A DNA stretch of 64,000 bases. Source: Lodderomyces elongisporus. Taxonomy: Eukaryota > Ascomycota > Pichiomycetes > Serinales > Debaryomycetaceae. The stretch lies in the NCBI RefSeq assembly GCF_030384665.1, contig NC_083673.1:1249501-1313500 (forward strand), given 5' to 3'. Positions 10,745-21,385 of this stretch are shown here, piece after piece; positions within the stretch are counted from its first letter, which is position 1, and every line of letters starts with the position of its first letter. The notes beneath the pieces are model-generated. The model was not told where the DNA came from, did not search any database, and saw only the letters and a list, made by a program, of their open reading frames with translations. The translations under genes and the position numbers were made by a program.

Positions 10745-13700
10745 ATGGAGTCTATCTTGGATTTCTCAACAGATTTGGATATCAACATCTTTGACCAAAC
10801 CGTAGACACCTTTTACAAAGGTTCGGGTGAAAACCAGAAACAAGCCCAGGCAGTATTGAACAAATTTCAAGAGAACCCTGAATCTTGGAAGTTTGTTGAC
10901 AATATCTTGTCCAACTCAAACAACTCACAATCGAAATATATCGCTCTTTCGTGCCTAAACAAATTAATCCAGTACAGATGGAAAACAATTCCTGAAGAAG
11001 AAAGAATTGGGATTAGAAATTTTGTCGTGAATATGATCATTGCATTGTGCAATGATGAAGCGGAATTTGAAACCCAAAGAGCACTCATAAACAAAATCGA
11101 CTTGACTTTGGTGTCGATTTTAAAACAAGAATGGCCACACAATTGGCCAGAATTTATCCCCGAGATTGTGGCAAGTTCTAGATCATCGTTCAATGTATGC
11201 GAGAACAATATGATTATTTTAAAATTGCTTAGTGAAGAAGTGTTTGACTATAGCCAAGATCAATTAACCCAAGCCAAAGCCCAGCTGTTGAAAACTAGTA
11301 TGAGAAACGAATTTGAAAAAATCTTCAAATTGTGTTATGAAGTGTTGGACAAGACTACAAAGTCATCTTTGATCATTGCAACATTGAATGCACTTTTGAG
11401 GTATATCCAATGGATCCCAGTTGACTACATCTATCAAACAAATTTGTTGGACTTGTTATCGTCCAAGTTCCTTGCACCAGCTGACACCAGAGCAATTGCC
11501 TTGAAGTGTTTAACAGAGATTAACACTCTCCCTGGAGCAAATGAAAAGACCTTGTTGTACTTTAAAAATGCAATGGACCAAATTTACACAATTGTGCCAT
11601 TGACCTCGAACTTGAAAGAAAGTTATAAAGTTGCTTCTTCAGCAGACCAATCATTTTTGCAAGATTTGGCAATGTTTTTATGCACCTACTTGAGCAACCA
11701 TTTGGCAATTTTAGAGAAGCATGATGAAGCCAAAGAGTTGTTGCAAAATGCTCTCTTTTATTTGCTTCAATTGTCAAGAATTGAGGAAAGAGAATTGTTC
11801 AAGACATGTTTGGATTTCTGGCAAGTATTTGTTCACCAGCTTTTCCAAGAAACGAGGGAGTTGCCAAATAATGAGCTTAGTCCGATGATGCAATTGACTT
11901 ATGGAAGCTCATTGAGACCCGGTACTTCGGGTGGTGCACCAGATCCAGCGCTTTTGGCCAAATTCCCTTTGAGACAACATCAATACGCTGAGGTTTTGTC
12001 CAAATTGAGACTCGTCATTATCGAAAACATGGCAAGACCCGAAGAAGTGTTGATTGTTGAAAACGATGAAGGTGAAATTGTACGTGAATTTGTTAAGGAA
12101 AGTGATACTATTCAATTGTACAAGTCCATGAGAGAAGTGTTGGTTTATTTGACGCACTTGAATGTCATTGATACCGAACAAATTATGATTGAGAAGTTGG
12201 CTCGTCAAATCGATGAATCAGAATGGTCGTGGCAAAATATCAACACCTTGTGTTGGGCCATTGGCTCGATATCAGGGGCAATGAATGAGGATATGGAAAA
12301 GAGATTCTTGGTCAATGTCATTAAGGATTTGTTATCACTTACCGAAATGAAGAGAGGTAAAGATAACAAGGCTGTTGTTGCGTCAAACATCATGTATATT
12401 GTTGGTCAATACCCCAGATTTTTAAAAGCTCATTGGAAATTTCTCAAAACTGTTGTAAACAAATTATTTGAATTTATGCACGAGACGCACGAAGGTGTTC
12501 AGGATATGGCTTGTGACACATTTATCAAGATTACAAACAAGTGTAAGAAGCACTTTGTTGTTACCCAACAAGCTGAGAGGGAACCATTTATTAATGAGAT
12601 TATCAGAGAAATTCAATCAATCACTGAAGACTTGCAGCCACAACAGGTACACACTTTTTACGAGGCATGTGGTATCATTGTTAGCGCACAAAATGACAAG
12701 GCTGCGAGAGAGAAATTGTTGAGTGATTTGATGGCGTTGCCAAACATGGCATGGTCAGCGATTATCCAGCAAGCTGGTCAAGATCCCACATTGTTAACAA
12801 ACACGGAAACTGTCAAGATTATTGCCAATATTATCAAGACCAACGTTGCTGTTTGTAAGGCTTTGGGACCTGCATTTTATTCCCAGTTGGGTGGATTGTA
12901 TGTTGACATGTTGTCGCTTTATAAGGCTGTCTCGTCCATGATATCCGATGCAGTAGCAAAAGATGGAATAATTGCAACAAAGACACCAAAGGTTAGAGGT
13001 TTGCGTACCATAAAGAAGGAGATCTTGAAGATGATTGAAACTTATATTAATCAAGCTGATAATTTGGAAGAGATTGTACGAGATTTAACTCAACCATTGT
13101 TTGGCGCTGTATTGGATGACTATAGTTCTAATGTTCCTGATGCAAGAGATGCCGAAGTATTGAGATGTTTAACTGCATTGACAGCCAAAGTGGGACATAT
13201 GATTCCCGATGGCGTTGTTTTGATTTTGCAGAGTGTGTTTGAGTGTACCTTGGACATGATCAAGAATGATTTTGTCGAGTATCCCGAACACAGAGTCGAG
13301 TTTTACAAACTTTTGAAAGAGATCAATGCACGGTCATTCCAAGGTTTATTACAATTATCAGGTGATGCATTCCAATCTTTGATCAATGCTGCATTGTGGG
13401 CATTCAAGCACAACAATAGAGAAGTCGAAGACAATGGTTTATCTTTGACACTAGATTTGATCGAGAATGTTGAACAGCTTGGTGATACACCATTTACAAA
13501 GGCATTTTACGAGAACTTTTATTTCCAGATTTTGTCAGACACATTTTATGTCTTTACCCAACCTGACCACAAAGCAGGATTTAGGTACCAAGCACAACTC
13601 TTGGCACAGTTGATCCATGTTGTGCAAGATGGTGTGATAAAGTACCCCTTGTACACCCCAGATCAAGCACCCCAAGGAACGTCCAACTCCGATTTCCTTA

Positions 13701-13984
13701 AACAATACCTTTCGCAATTACTCTCTAGTGCATTTGATAACTTGCAGCCAGACCAGTTGACCAGTTTCCTTAAGGTCTTGACTTCAAACTACAACGACTT
13801 GAACAAGTTCAAAGCTACATTGAGAGACTTCCTTGTGCAATTGAAGCAATTTGGTGGTGATCCAACCGATTACTTGTTTGCCGAGGACAAGGAGCTCGAG
13901 AAGTTGGAGAGCGCGAAGAAACAAAGAGAACAAGATTTACAAGTTGGTGGGTTGATTAGGCCTTCTGAGATGGATGATGATTAG
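10745..13984 (+). CDS. CRM1: exportin-1 (Crm1), nuclear export receptor
   Basis: The 1079-residue protein is the Ran-GTP-dependent karyopherin that carries proteins with leucine-rich export signals, and pre-ribosomes, from nucleus to cytoplasm. The length matches the family (S. cerevisiae 1084). The importin-beta N-terminal region covers roughly residues 35-105, followed by HEAT repeats. The nearly invariant cargo-groove region contains [20 protein letters not shown], preceded by LLSLTEM. The residue equivalent to human Cys528, the leptomycin B target, is Thr533 here, as in S. cerevisiae (Thr539). The C-terminus ends in an acidic tail (EMDDD). The start is the first ATG after an A-rich leader and gives the family-like [13 protein letters not shown]. 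No intron is seen. Confidence 0.98.
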   Translation: MESILDFSTDLDINIFDQTVDTFYKGSGENQKQAQAVLNKFQENPESWKFVDNILSNSNNSQSKYIALSCLNKLIQYRWKTIPEEERIGIRNFVVNMIIALCNDEAEFETQRALINKIDLTLVSILKQEWPHNWPEFIPEIVASSRSSFNVCENNMIILKLLSEEVFDYSQDQLTQAKAQLLKTSMRNEFEKIFKLCYEVLDKTTKSSLIIATLNALLRYIQWIPVDYIYQTNLLDLLSSKFLAPADTRAIALKCLTEINTLPGANEKTLLYFKNAMDQIYTIVPLTSNLKESYKVASSADQSFLQDLAMFLCTYLSNHLAILEKHDEAKELLQNALFYLLQLSRIEERELFKTCLDFWQVFVHQLFQETRELPNNELSPMMQLTYGSSLRPGTSGGAPDPALLAKFPLRQHQYAEVLSKLRLVIIENMARPEEVLIVENDEGEIVREFVKESDTIQLYKSMREVLVYLTHLNVIDTEQIMIEKLARQIDESEWSWQNINTLCWAIGSISGAMNEDMEKRFLVNVIKDLLSLTEMKRGKDNKAVVASNIMYIVGQYPRFLKAHWKFLKTVVNKLFEFMHETHEGVQDMACDTFIKITNKCKKHFVVTQQAEREPFINEIIREIQSITEDLQPQQVHTFYEACGIIVSAQNDKAAREKLLSDLMALPNMAWSAIIQQAGQDPTLLTNTETVKIIANIIKTNVAVCKALGPAFYSQLGGLYVDMLSLYKAVSSMISDAVAKDGIIATKTPKVRGLRTIKKEILKMIETYINQADNLEEIVRDLTQPLFGAVLDDYSSNVPDARDAEVLRCLTALTAKVGHMIPDGVVLILQSVFECTLDMIKNDFVEYPEHRVEFYKLLKEINARSFQGLLQLSGDAFQSLINAALWAFKHNNREVEDNGLSLTLDLIENVEQLGDTPFTKAFYENFYFQILSDTFYVFTQPDHKAGFRYQAQLLAQLIHVVQDGVIKYPLYTPDQAPQGTSNSDFLKQYLSQLLSSAFDNLQPDQLTSFLKVLTSNYNDLNKFKATLRDFLVQLKQFGGDPTDYLFAEDKELEKLESAKKQREQDLQVGGLIRPSEMDDD

Positions 13985-14950
13985 AATCGACTTTTGGTGG
14001 AGAGATGGTGGTGTTGACTCAGTTGTTGCTTCTGCTACTACCGCCACTACCGCTAAATCACTATATTTGTAGACTACAGTGTATAGGCTAGATTATATTA
14101 AAAACAAGATAAAGAAATAGAAAAGAAATGGAAAAAAAATGGAAAAAAAAAATTAATTAAAAAAAAAACAACAACAACTAGCAAACACGTATAATTGAGG
14201 AGAGTGAAAACTGCAACGGTTTTTATTTGTTGTTTTGTGATTGGTAGCGCCAGAAACATACATTTTCTTTTTATTTTTTTTTTCTTTCTTCGTGTGTAGA
14301 ATCAAAAATTTTACTCAACGACTGAAGCCCCCAAAAAAAAACAAATTACATAAACTTCAATTTTTGTCTTTTTTTTTTCTTTTCTTCTCTTCTCTTTTTC
14401 CTTTCCTTTCTCCTTTTTTTCCCTCTTCATCGCCAGGAGATCAATTCCAACGAACATGGTTCTTGCCTTTTCCCAGAACCATCCGGGAATTGTCTCCCGT
14501 TAGTCAAATGGTGTATCAATTATCTAATTTTTGGAATATTTATCATTTAGTTTTGATTTTTTTTTTTTTGCTTTTTAAGCACATTTTTTTGGGGTCAACA
14601 AGTTAGGTGATTTGTAACTTGAAAAAAATGTGGTTCTCGAGCAAACTCTTATTAGGTTTTTTTTTTATTTGTACTTTTTTCCTGTGATGTGAGATTAGAT
14701 GCAACTAATGTCAGAGACTGGATGAAGTATACATCTTATTTGTCGATTGCTACAAGGCATAAGGTTTGATGTATAAGGCACATCATTGTTGAAATGATAA
14801 GACTGTTTATCCTACATTGCTCAAAAAACTTTTTTTTGTTTAATGCCACTCCATATTTATTCGCAGTACATATCTATTTACAGCCTTACGAAAACAATTT
14901 CACCAAACTCCTTCATCAAAAAGGAAAATTTCACCTTCCTATCGATTCTT
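13985..14950. other. intergenic: convergent 3' flanks of CRM1 and MRPL9
   Basis: No gene is supported. A- and T-homopolymer tracts (for example 14120-14170 and 14355-14430) and pyrimidine-rich stretches account for the open frames seen here. The segment presumably holds the 3' UTRs and poly(A) sites of both genes. Confidence 0.6.
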
Positions 14951-15787
14951 TTATGATAATACTTGGAACCGCCTCTTTCCGTATAACTTGAGGGCATCCG
15001 AAATTCTCACTATACTCTTGTTTGGACCTGGTATATTGCCTTTGACGATCAAAAGACCTGCATCGCCATCGACATGTAGCACTTCTTTGTTGAACTCAGT
15101 TCTGTTGTCGCATCCCATTCTACCCGGCATCTTTTTCCCTGGTAAAACTCTACCTGGATTCTGGTTACCACCCATGGAACCTGGTGTTCTATGCGCTTTA
15201 GAAACACCGTGTGTTGCGTTGTTACCAGCAAAGTTCCAACGTTTCATAACACCGGCAAAACCTTTACCTTTGGTAATACCTTTGATATCCACCATTTGTC
15301 CCACTGAGAAGTAGTCAGCCTTCAACTCAGTTCCAACGGGAATTAAATTGTTTGTGTCAAGAACTCTAAATTCCCCAAACTTGTGTTTTGGCGAAACTCC
15401 TGCTTCTTCAAACATTTTAAGTTCTGCTTCTCTTGGATAATTCTTTAATTTGTCAATAGTTCCAATGATGTTCGCATCGTATCCGTGTTGATCTCGTGTT
15501 TTTTGTCCAATCACTTCACAGGAGTCAATCTCAATTACAGTTGCAGCAAATTGCTCACCTTTAGGAGTAAACCATGTAATCATACCTCTTTTGATACCAA
15601 ACAAGCCTGGTCGGGAAAGAAGCTGTTTCCTTTCATTACCTTGTTCAACAGTATGTTGTTTGATAGATGGTGCCGTTTTGATGGATGTGACTGCGTGAAT
15701 CGATGTGATTTGAGCAGCCGTTCTCACCGACTGCTGAAATGCCGGAAGCACGTTATTATGTAGCCTCAACAGTGAAATACCAAACAT
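14951..15787 (-). CDS. MRPL9: mitochondrial large-subunit ribosomal protein uL3m
   Basis: The 278-residue protein is the mitochondrial form of ribosomal protein L3. The first 40 or so residues are Arg/Ala/Thr/Ser-rich with almost no acidic residues, as expected for a matrix presequence. The L3 core starts at GIKRGMITWFTPKGE, and the diagnostic KGKGFAGVMKRWNF is followed by HGVSKAHRTPGSMGG and the loop GKKMPGRMG that reaches toward the peptidyl-transferase centre. The length is close to S. cerevisiae Mrpl9 (269). The ATG at 15787 gives a plausible presequence. It is tandem with MRPL6, another large-subunit protein of the same ribosome, 538 bp away. Confidence 0.95.
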   Translation of the reverse strand: MFGISLLRLHNNVLPAFQQSVRTAAQITSIHAVTSIKTAPSIKQHTVEQGNERKQLLSRPGLFGIKRGMITWFTPKGEQFAATVIEIDSCEVIGQKTRDQHGYDANIIGTIDKLKNYPREAELKMFEEAGVSPKHKFGEFRVLDTNNLIPVGTELKADYFSVGQMVDIKGITKGKGFAGVMKRWNFAGNNATHGVSKAHRTPGSMGGNQNPGRVLPGKKMPGRMGCDNRTEFNKEVLHVDGDAGLLIVKGNIPGPNKSIVRISDALKLYGKRRFQVLS

Positions 15788-16325
15788 GGGTCTAATACTA
15801 TGTAGTAGTAATCGGTTTTGGTTTTGGTATTGTTATTGGTATTGGTCGTAATGACTGTGTTGGTTTAATCGTCAGCCAATAGAATTGAAAAAAAAATGAC
15901 AAAAAAAAAGAAAAGACTGCCTTGTTTTCGTACTAAGCTTAAGCTTTTCAAGTTGAATTTGAAGATATTTGTCAAACTGATTTTAGTCGTGAGAACAGAG
16001 GAAGAAGGAAGCGAGAAAAAAAAAAAAAACAGAAAAAAAAAAAACAGAAACAGCAGAAACAGCAGAAGAGAAATTTAGTATTATTATTATTTTTTTTTGT
16101 GTGTGTTTTGGCACACACACCTCAAGATATAGAATGGTACAGCCAAAAGTAGGACTACTATTACTGCTCAGAAAGGACCAAATGGCTGCTACGATACATC
16201 TTCTTCTTTGTCTTTTTCTTTTTTGTTTTTTTTTTTTTGCAACTGTAAGTTTATGTCGATATCGTTTCTTTGTATATACATGTCAATCTCTCTATCCAAG
16301 TCCAACTGACTACCAAGATCACCAT
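15788..16325. other. intergenic: MRPL9 promoter and MRPL6 3' flank
   Basis: No gene is supported. It contains TTGGTATTG-type repeats near 15815-15845, an A-rich block at 16015-16060, and a T-run near 16220-16235. A short Lys-rich open frame around 15896-16078 is only a product of the A-tracts. Confidence 0.6.
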
Positions 16326-17006
16326 TTATTTAAGTTTCTTTTCCTTTAGCACAATGGTCTCATTGTCCACAAAAATACCTTTACCCTTGTATGGCTCTGG
16401 TTTCTTATATTCTCTAATAACTGCGGCAAATAACTTCACTTGTTGCTTATCGCATCCTTCAATCACCAACCTGGCTGGGTTAGGAGTGCTGACTTTCAAT
16501 CCTGCGGGAACTTTAATCTTTGGTGTGTATGGAAAACCCAATTTTAGGGCCACAATATCTTCACCCTTTTCATTTTTTTCCAAAATGGCTCTGTAACCAG
16601 TACCAACAAATTTGACAATAGACAAATGACCCTCTGTGGTACCAGTTACAGCATTCTGAAGTAACGCACGCATAGTGCCCCATAATGATCTCTGTGTTTT
16701 GTCTTTGGTCCTTTTCACTCTCACTGAAATGCTGTTAGGATCCTTTGGGTCTGGTCGTACGAGAAGGAAATCGGGAATGGCGGTTTTGATTGAGCCTAAT
16801 GGACCTTGTACGACAACTTGTCTATCCAAATTGTACACTTCGTTTCTCTTTGTGAATTTCTTACAAAATTCAATTGGGATCGACTCAACAGACATGCTGA
16901 CTCCATTTGCTAGCTTAATAGGTCTTTCACCAATGTATGATAAACATTTAGCTGTAGATGAAAACAGACGAGCATGAACCCGCCCTATACTTTTCAATAC
17001 ATTCAT
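16326..17006 (-). CDS. MRPL6: mitochondrial large-subunit ribosomal protein uL6m
   Basis: The 226-residue protein is the mitochondrial form of ribosomal protein L6. The chosen start, ATG at 17006, gives MNVLKSIGRVHARLFSSTAK, a typical matrix presequence. The open frame extends 51 codons further upstream, but that part is encoded by A/T tracts and would mask the presequence. The L6 core includes YIGERPIKL, the strand VQGPLGS, WGTMRALLQNAVTG and the late signature PYTPKIKVPAGL, ending in the conserved KPEPYKGKGI near the C-terminus. The length fits S. cerevisiae Mrpl6 (214). It is divergent from IMP3 over 485 bp. An AAAATT at 17141 reads as AATTTT toward this gene, a motif reported for mitochondrial ribosomal genes in Candida. 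Confidence 0.95.
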   Translation of the reverse strand: MNVLKSIGRVHARLFSSTAKCLSYIGERPIKLANGVSMSVESIPIEFCKKFTKRNEVYNLDRQVVVQGPLGSIKTAIPDFLLVRPDPKDPNSISVRVKRTKDKTQRSLWGTMRALLQNAVTGTTEGHLSIVKFVGTGYRAILEKNEKGEDIVALKLGFPYTPKIKVPAGLKVSTPNPARLVIEGCDKQQVKLFAAVIREYKKPEPYKGKGIFVDNETIVLKEKKLK

Positions 17007-17491
17007 TATTGATCTTGGGTGTAGGAAACTTAAGGATAAAGTGTTGCGTTTCAGATATTGTGTGTATGTTTTCCTTTTTTTTAAAAAAAAAAAAATTGTG
17101 ATGTGCAAAAACGGTTGAGGTTTGACTATGCTCTGTTTGGAAAATTTGTTAACCACCAAAATTCCAAACTCGAATTTGGTGCAAATTATTCAACAGAGAC
17201 TCAAATGAAGGAAAGGAAAAGGTAATTAAAAAAAAAAAGAACAACAAAAAAAAAATTAACAGTGAAGGAGCCTTAAAAAAAACACACACAAATACACACA
17301 CACAAATTTAAATTCAGATACAAATACAAATGTGTGCTACCAGTATTGTTTTTCTCATACATAACGTTTAATTTCTTTAACCTCATCTCCTTCAAAAGAT
17401 AATTTCCCTTTTCCACCAAGCATAATCTAAAGCATCATACACCACACCTTTTACGACTACAACACCTTATACCACACCTTATACAACAAAA
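17007..17491. other. divergent promoter of MRPL6 and IMP3
   Basis: No gene is seen. It contains A-runs (17080-17095, 17228-17275), CA-repeat patches (17282-17305) and an AAAATT element (17141-17146). Repeated ACACCTTATAC-type motifs lie directly before the IMP3 ATG. Confidence 0.6.
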
Positions 17492-18043
17492 ATGGTTAGA
17501 GCGTTGAAACATCATGAGCAAAAACTCCTTAAAAAGGTCGACTTCTTAGAGTGGAAGCAAGACCAAGGGCATCGAGATACTCAGGTGATGCGAACATACC
17601 ATATTCAAAATAGAGAAGATTATCACAAGTACAACAAGATCTGTGGTGATGTGCGAAAGCTTGCCAACAAGTTATCCTTGCTCAAAGCTACAGACCCATT
17701 CCGCATCAAGCATGAACAATTATTACTAGAAAAACTATACAATATGGGGGTGTTGGCTACCAAATCGAAAATAAGTGACCTTGAAAATAAAATTACCGTG
17801 AGCGCATTTTGTCGAAGGCGGATTGGTGTTGTGATGTGTCGACTCAAGATGGCCGAGACATTAACCGACGCAGTGAAGTTTGTTGAACAGGGACATGTAA
17901 GAGTAGGGCCCAATGTGATTACAGACCCTGCGTATTTAGTGACAAGGAATTTGGAAGATTACTTGACATGGGTTGATAATTCAAAGATCAAACGCAATTT
18001 GCTCAAGTATAGAAATAAGATTGATGATTACGAATTATCATGA
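17492..18043 (+). CDS. IMP3: U3 snoRNP protein Imp3 (small-subunit processome)
   Basis: The 183-residue protein matches Imp3 in length and sequence along its whole extent ([21 protein letters not shown] at the start). Imp3 belongs to the uS4 family. The S4 RNA-binding domain covers about residues 107-155 ([16 protein letters not shown], then [13 protein letters not shown]). It works in the nucleolus, where it helps base-pair the U3 snoRNA with the pre-rRNA leader so that 18S rRNA can be processed. The start ATG follows an A-rich leader and no intron is seen. It shares its promoter region with MRPL6. Confidence 0.97.
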   Translation: MVRALKHHEQKLLKKVDFLEWKQDQGHRDTQVMRTYHIQNREDYHKYNKICGDVRKLANKLSLLKATDPFRIKHEQLLLEKLYNMGVLATKSKISDLENKITVSAFCRRRIGVVMCRLKMAETLTDAVKFVEQGHVRVGPNVITDPAYLVTRNLEDYLTWVDNSKIKRNLLKYRNKIDDYELS

Positions 18044-18901
18044 TCTAAATTTGTTTCTGTACATAAAGCAAGACTAGAGTTGCATAGAGTTTGGTAAAAA
18101 GATGAAAAAGAAGAGAAGAAACTTGAAACAAAGAAACACAACAACAAAACTTGAATTATTATAGTGTTTGACTTTTATAGATCAGAATTGAAAAAAATTG
18201 AACAAGATTGAACAAAACAAATAGAAAGAAGACAAATCAAGGCATGTTAAAGAAAAAGGGGAAAAAAGACCGTCGTATTATCATACTGTTGTTGCCAATA
18301 ATCCACTAAATCACCAATCTAAAGATTTTTCTCTTTTCAACTCTCCCCTCTCATTTTCAACCTGTTCCTCTCTTCCTTTCCACTTCTTCACAATGGAAGT
18401 TATCAAATCTTATATTACTAAAATATAGAATCTCGGGTCAATGGGCTTCTATAAAGGATAACATTAAGACTCTGTCACAAAGCATGACGACACCTTTTCT
18501 TATATGTTTTCTTTTTTTCTTTTTCTTTTTCTTTTTCAATTCTGTATATGTGTTATTTTTTAAAAAAAAAATTCCTTAAATTTTTTGCTTCCTATAGGAA
18601 TCAAAAACATAGAGGTTCGCGTTTTATTGTTCTAAAAGATAATGACAAAGAGAGATCCACTCTTGCAAATAGATTTAAGTATCTCTAGTTACTGACCTAG
18701 AGGTACTACACAGCATATTCGGAGCGGTTACTAACTCATCATTTTTTAAAAAACAATCATAGTGGAGAGTCTATTTTTCTTTTCATTTATAATTTACTCG
18801 ATTTGCTCTTTTGCAAAGCAGTATTGCAAATAAGTGACAAGAGATTAAAAAAACAAAAGACCGTGTGCAAGATCTACAAATATCATTCGTTCTGATAGAT
18901 C
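18044..18901. other. intergenic: IMP3 3' flank and promoter of the J-domain gene
   Basis: No gene is supported. It contains A/G-rich and T/C-rich stretches, notably TTTTTC repeats near 18505-18540. No tRNA or clear snoRNA boxes are visible. Confidence 0.55.
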
Positions 18902-21385
18902 ATGTCTATGCCAAGTCTTACTCATTATCAATCTTTAGGAGTTTCCCCTGCGACTTCCTTTGATGAAATCAAAAAGGCTTACAAGAAGTTATCTTTGAAA
19001 TATCATCCCGACAAAACGCCATTGCAAGCTCACCACGAAAAGTTTAAAGAAATAACCACTGCTTACGAAATCATCAGGGCCCATCATGAAAACAAAGTTT
19101 CTAATAATTACCAAGAAACATCTTCTACAGCTTCCTCTACAACAAACTATCACGCCTCATCTCAATATTATAGCTATACAAGTACAAAAAACTATGCCTC
19201 TAGTGGCGAGTCTCATAGCAGACATTGGGAACAGGGCTCGTCCACTTCTGGTAGTGCTCGAGGGAACCCTTACACAACAGGCCAGCATCAACAATGGTCG
19301 CAATCTCAATCGCAATCCTCATCCACATATAGCTATTACCATTTTTTCCAAAAGTCACAGGAACAAAAAAGACAAGCAGCCAAAGCTGCTGCTGCACAAG
19401 CGGAGCGTTTACAACAGGAAATGTATGAACGAGTTCAGGCAGAGGCAAAATTAAGAAAAAAGGAATCGCAAAGACAAAAGCAAAAGCAAAAGCAAAAGGA
19501 TGAAGGAATGGCTAAGAAGACTGATGAGCTGCAGAAAACACAGGGCAAGACCTCGCAAACAAGAAAGGAATCTTTACTGCGACAAGATCAAAATGGTTCA
19601 GAGGGCACTAGGTCGAGTAACAAGAAACCAAATATGCCAGATTTAGAACCAGAAACTGACTCTTTGTCATCGTCTTCCTCAGAACCAGATCCAGCTCCAG
19701 CTCTAGCACGAGATGTACCTTCAGAAACAAATCCAGATAAAGACTGTGATAATGGATATAATGCAGCAAAGGAAGCAAGGAGAAGCAAAATAGAAGCGGC
19801 AGAAATTGCAAATGAGTTTTTGAGACGAGCGCATGGTTTGTATAGTGAAGATCCGGAAAATTTACAGCAACATTCAAACAAGAGAGATTTTAGTTCTGGA
19901 AGTGAGGACAAGTTCAAAAGAAAGCAACAAAAAGTTGAAAAAAACGCAAAACGAGGAATTCGTCAAGAAACGAAGCAACTGCCGTCGGCTCTGCATAAAA
20001 GTAGAAAAAACTTTGATCGTTTAGATGATCAAAAGTTTCCCATTCTTGAAACACCAAACCATTTCGTTGAAGACAATGAAGCACAAGGGAACATGGAGCT
20101 AGACGCGGATGTAGATGCAGACTTACATGGGGATGTGGTTGTGGTTGTGGATGTGGATGTGGATGTGAGTCGGGATAAAGAAAATATCGTGCCATTGAAT
20201 TCTCACTTTGAATCAGGGTATAAATTAAATGAAACTGGTAAAATCAACAAGTTGAGTCAGGGTGACGATATTCCGGAAACAACTCGAATCGACTTGACTA
20301 ATTTATCGGATGATTCGCATGATGAGTATGTCCCGTTCAATGTTAAAACTCGACAACCACCACCTAGGGCTAGTGCGGTTTCGACATCACGAAAGCCCAT
20401 AGACCAGAGCAAGACTTCGTCTAAGCTCCAGCCGCCTAAACTGATTCTGCCTCTGCCTCTGCCTCTGCCGCTGCTACTGCCACTGCAGCTGCTGCAACTG
20501 TATCGTCAAACCCAACCTAATCAACATCCTCAAATCTCTCCCTTGTCGAAACCTGCCAAGTCACCCTCTATGCTGGCACACAAGCGGCAAAAATTCACTG
20601 TTTCCGATACTCCCTCTGCTTTTGATATGGAAAATCTTGGTGAAAACTTAGGCCGAGAATTTGAAGATGTGGATATACACGAATTGCGCGAATCCTTGCC
20701 AATTGAGCGGGACCATGATAAAGGTGAAGGACACAACAATAATAACAATAATAACAATAACAATTACATGAACGACGACGACGATCACGATCACGATAAT
20801 ATTAACGACATTGGCCGTCGAAAAGTACACAATAAAGTGAACGCTCATAGAAAATTACAACCACTGGAGATAGAATTTGTTTATAGCAATGGAAGATCTC
20901 AGCCAGAAACATTGTCAACCCCAATAAACAAAACCACTGTTCGTGGTCACACTCCTGTTTCCCCAGGGACTAAGAGGCAAAAATTGAACGAGCTAGACTT
21001 ACATGCATCGCCTGAGGTCCAAAATTTGATGGCTCCAAAACCGCCAATGGCCAACTTCGATCCTACTACAATAACCAAAAGCAAATGGCAGCGATACGTA
21101 GCCTCGATGCTTGATTATCAAAGATCTTTTTTGGCATATAAGCAATTGATTGTTCAGTACCAATACGAAAGGACGGGAAAAGATGCACAGTTTTTTGAAC
21201 TTATCAATGACATTTCCTCTGGTTTAACTAATTTGAATACTTATAACATGTGCATAAGACAAGATTTGGAAGTTATGCAACAATATGAGACTGCTTTACG
21301 AGTGTTTCTGCAAACCATGAACCTCTACGCTCAGAACTGTCATTGGATTGGAATATACAAAAAGAATGATCTCAACTGGACTTGA
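18902..21385 (+). CDS. large J-domain protein with disordered middle and novel C-terminal region
   Basis: The 827-residue protein starts with a J domain (about residues 6-68) that contains the HPD motif at 35-37, which in this family stimulates Hsp70 ATPase. A Ser/Tyr/Gln-rich stretch follows, then a Lys/Gln/Glu coiled-coil-like helix (about 155-200), then a long acidic, disordered middle with Asp-Val repeats and a ten-residue Asn run. Residues 514-533 are encoded by a tract with 11 CTG codons, which would be Ser rather than Leu in the CTG clade. The last 120 residues (after PMANFDPTTITKSKW) look like a folded, aromatic-rich helical domain that I do not recognise. There is no membrane segment or signal peptide. 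A nuclear or cytosolic specialised Hsp40 is the reasonable guess; the client is unknown. Confidence 0.85.
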   Translation: MSMPSLTHYQSLGVSPATSFDEIKKAYKKLSLKYHPDKTPLQAHHEKFKEITTAYEIIRAHHENKVSNNYQETSSTASSTTNYHASSQYYSYTSTKNYASSGESHSRHWEQGSSTSGSARGNPYTTGQHQQWSQSQSQSSSTYSYYHFFQKSQEQKRQAAKAAAAQAERLQQEMYERVQAEAKLRKKESQRQKQKQKQKDEGMAKKTDELQKTQGKTSQTRKESLLRQDQNGSEGTRSSNKKPNMPDLEPETDSLSSSSSEPDPAPALARDVPSETNPDKDCDNGYNAAKEARRSKIEAAEIANEFLRRAHGLYSEDPENLQQHSNKRDFSSGSEDKFKRKQQKVEKNAKRGIRQETKQLPSALHKSRKNFDRLDDQKFPILETPNHFVEDNEAQGNMELDADVDADLHGDVVVVVDVDVDVSRDKENIVPLNSHFESGYKLNETGKINKLSQGDDIPETTRIDLTNLSDDSHDEYVPFNVKTRQPPPRASAVSTSRKPIDQSKTSSKLQPPKLILPLPLPLPLLLPLQLLQLYRQTQPNQHPQISPLSKPAKSPSMLAHKRQKFTVSDTPSAFDMENLGENLGREFEDVDIHELRESLPIERDHDKGEGHNNNNNNNNNNYMNDDDDHDHDNINDIGRRKVHNKVNAHRKLQPLEIEFVYSNGRSQPETLSTPINKTTVRGHTPVSPGTKRQKLNELDLHASPEVQNLMAPKPPMANFDPTTITKSKWQRYVASMLDYQRSFLAYKQLIVQYQYERTGKDAQFFELINDISSGLTNLNTYNMCIRQDLEVMQQYETALRVFLQTMNLYAQNCHWIGIYKKNDLNWT
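20441..20500 (+). other. CTG-codon cluster (11 of 20 codons) inside the J-domain gene
   Basis: In frame with the J-domain gene, CTG codons start at 20441, 20447, 20453, 20459, 20465, 20471, 20477, 20483, 20489, 20492 and 20498. The standard code gives a Leu-Pro-rich hydrophobic patch, while the CTG-clade code gives a Ser-Pro-rich linker that fits its disordered surroundings. Confidence 0.9.

Noticed and set aside
14241..14606. 121-codon Phe/Ser-rich open frame after CRM1
   Set aside because: It begins at a non-ATG codon and comes from T/C tracts.
17007..17159. Upstream 51-codon extension of MRPL6
   Set aside because: It crosses A/T homopolymers and would place residues before a good mitochondrial presequence.
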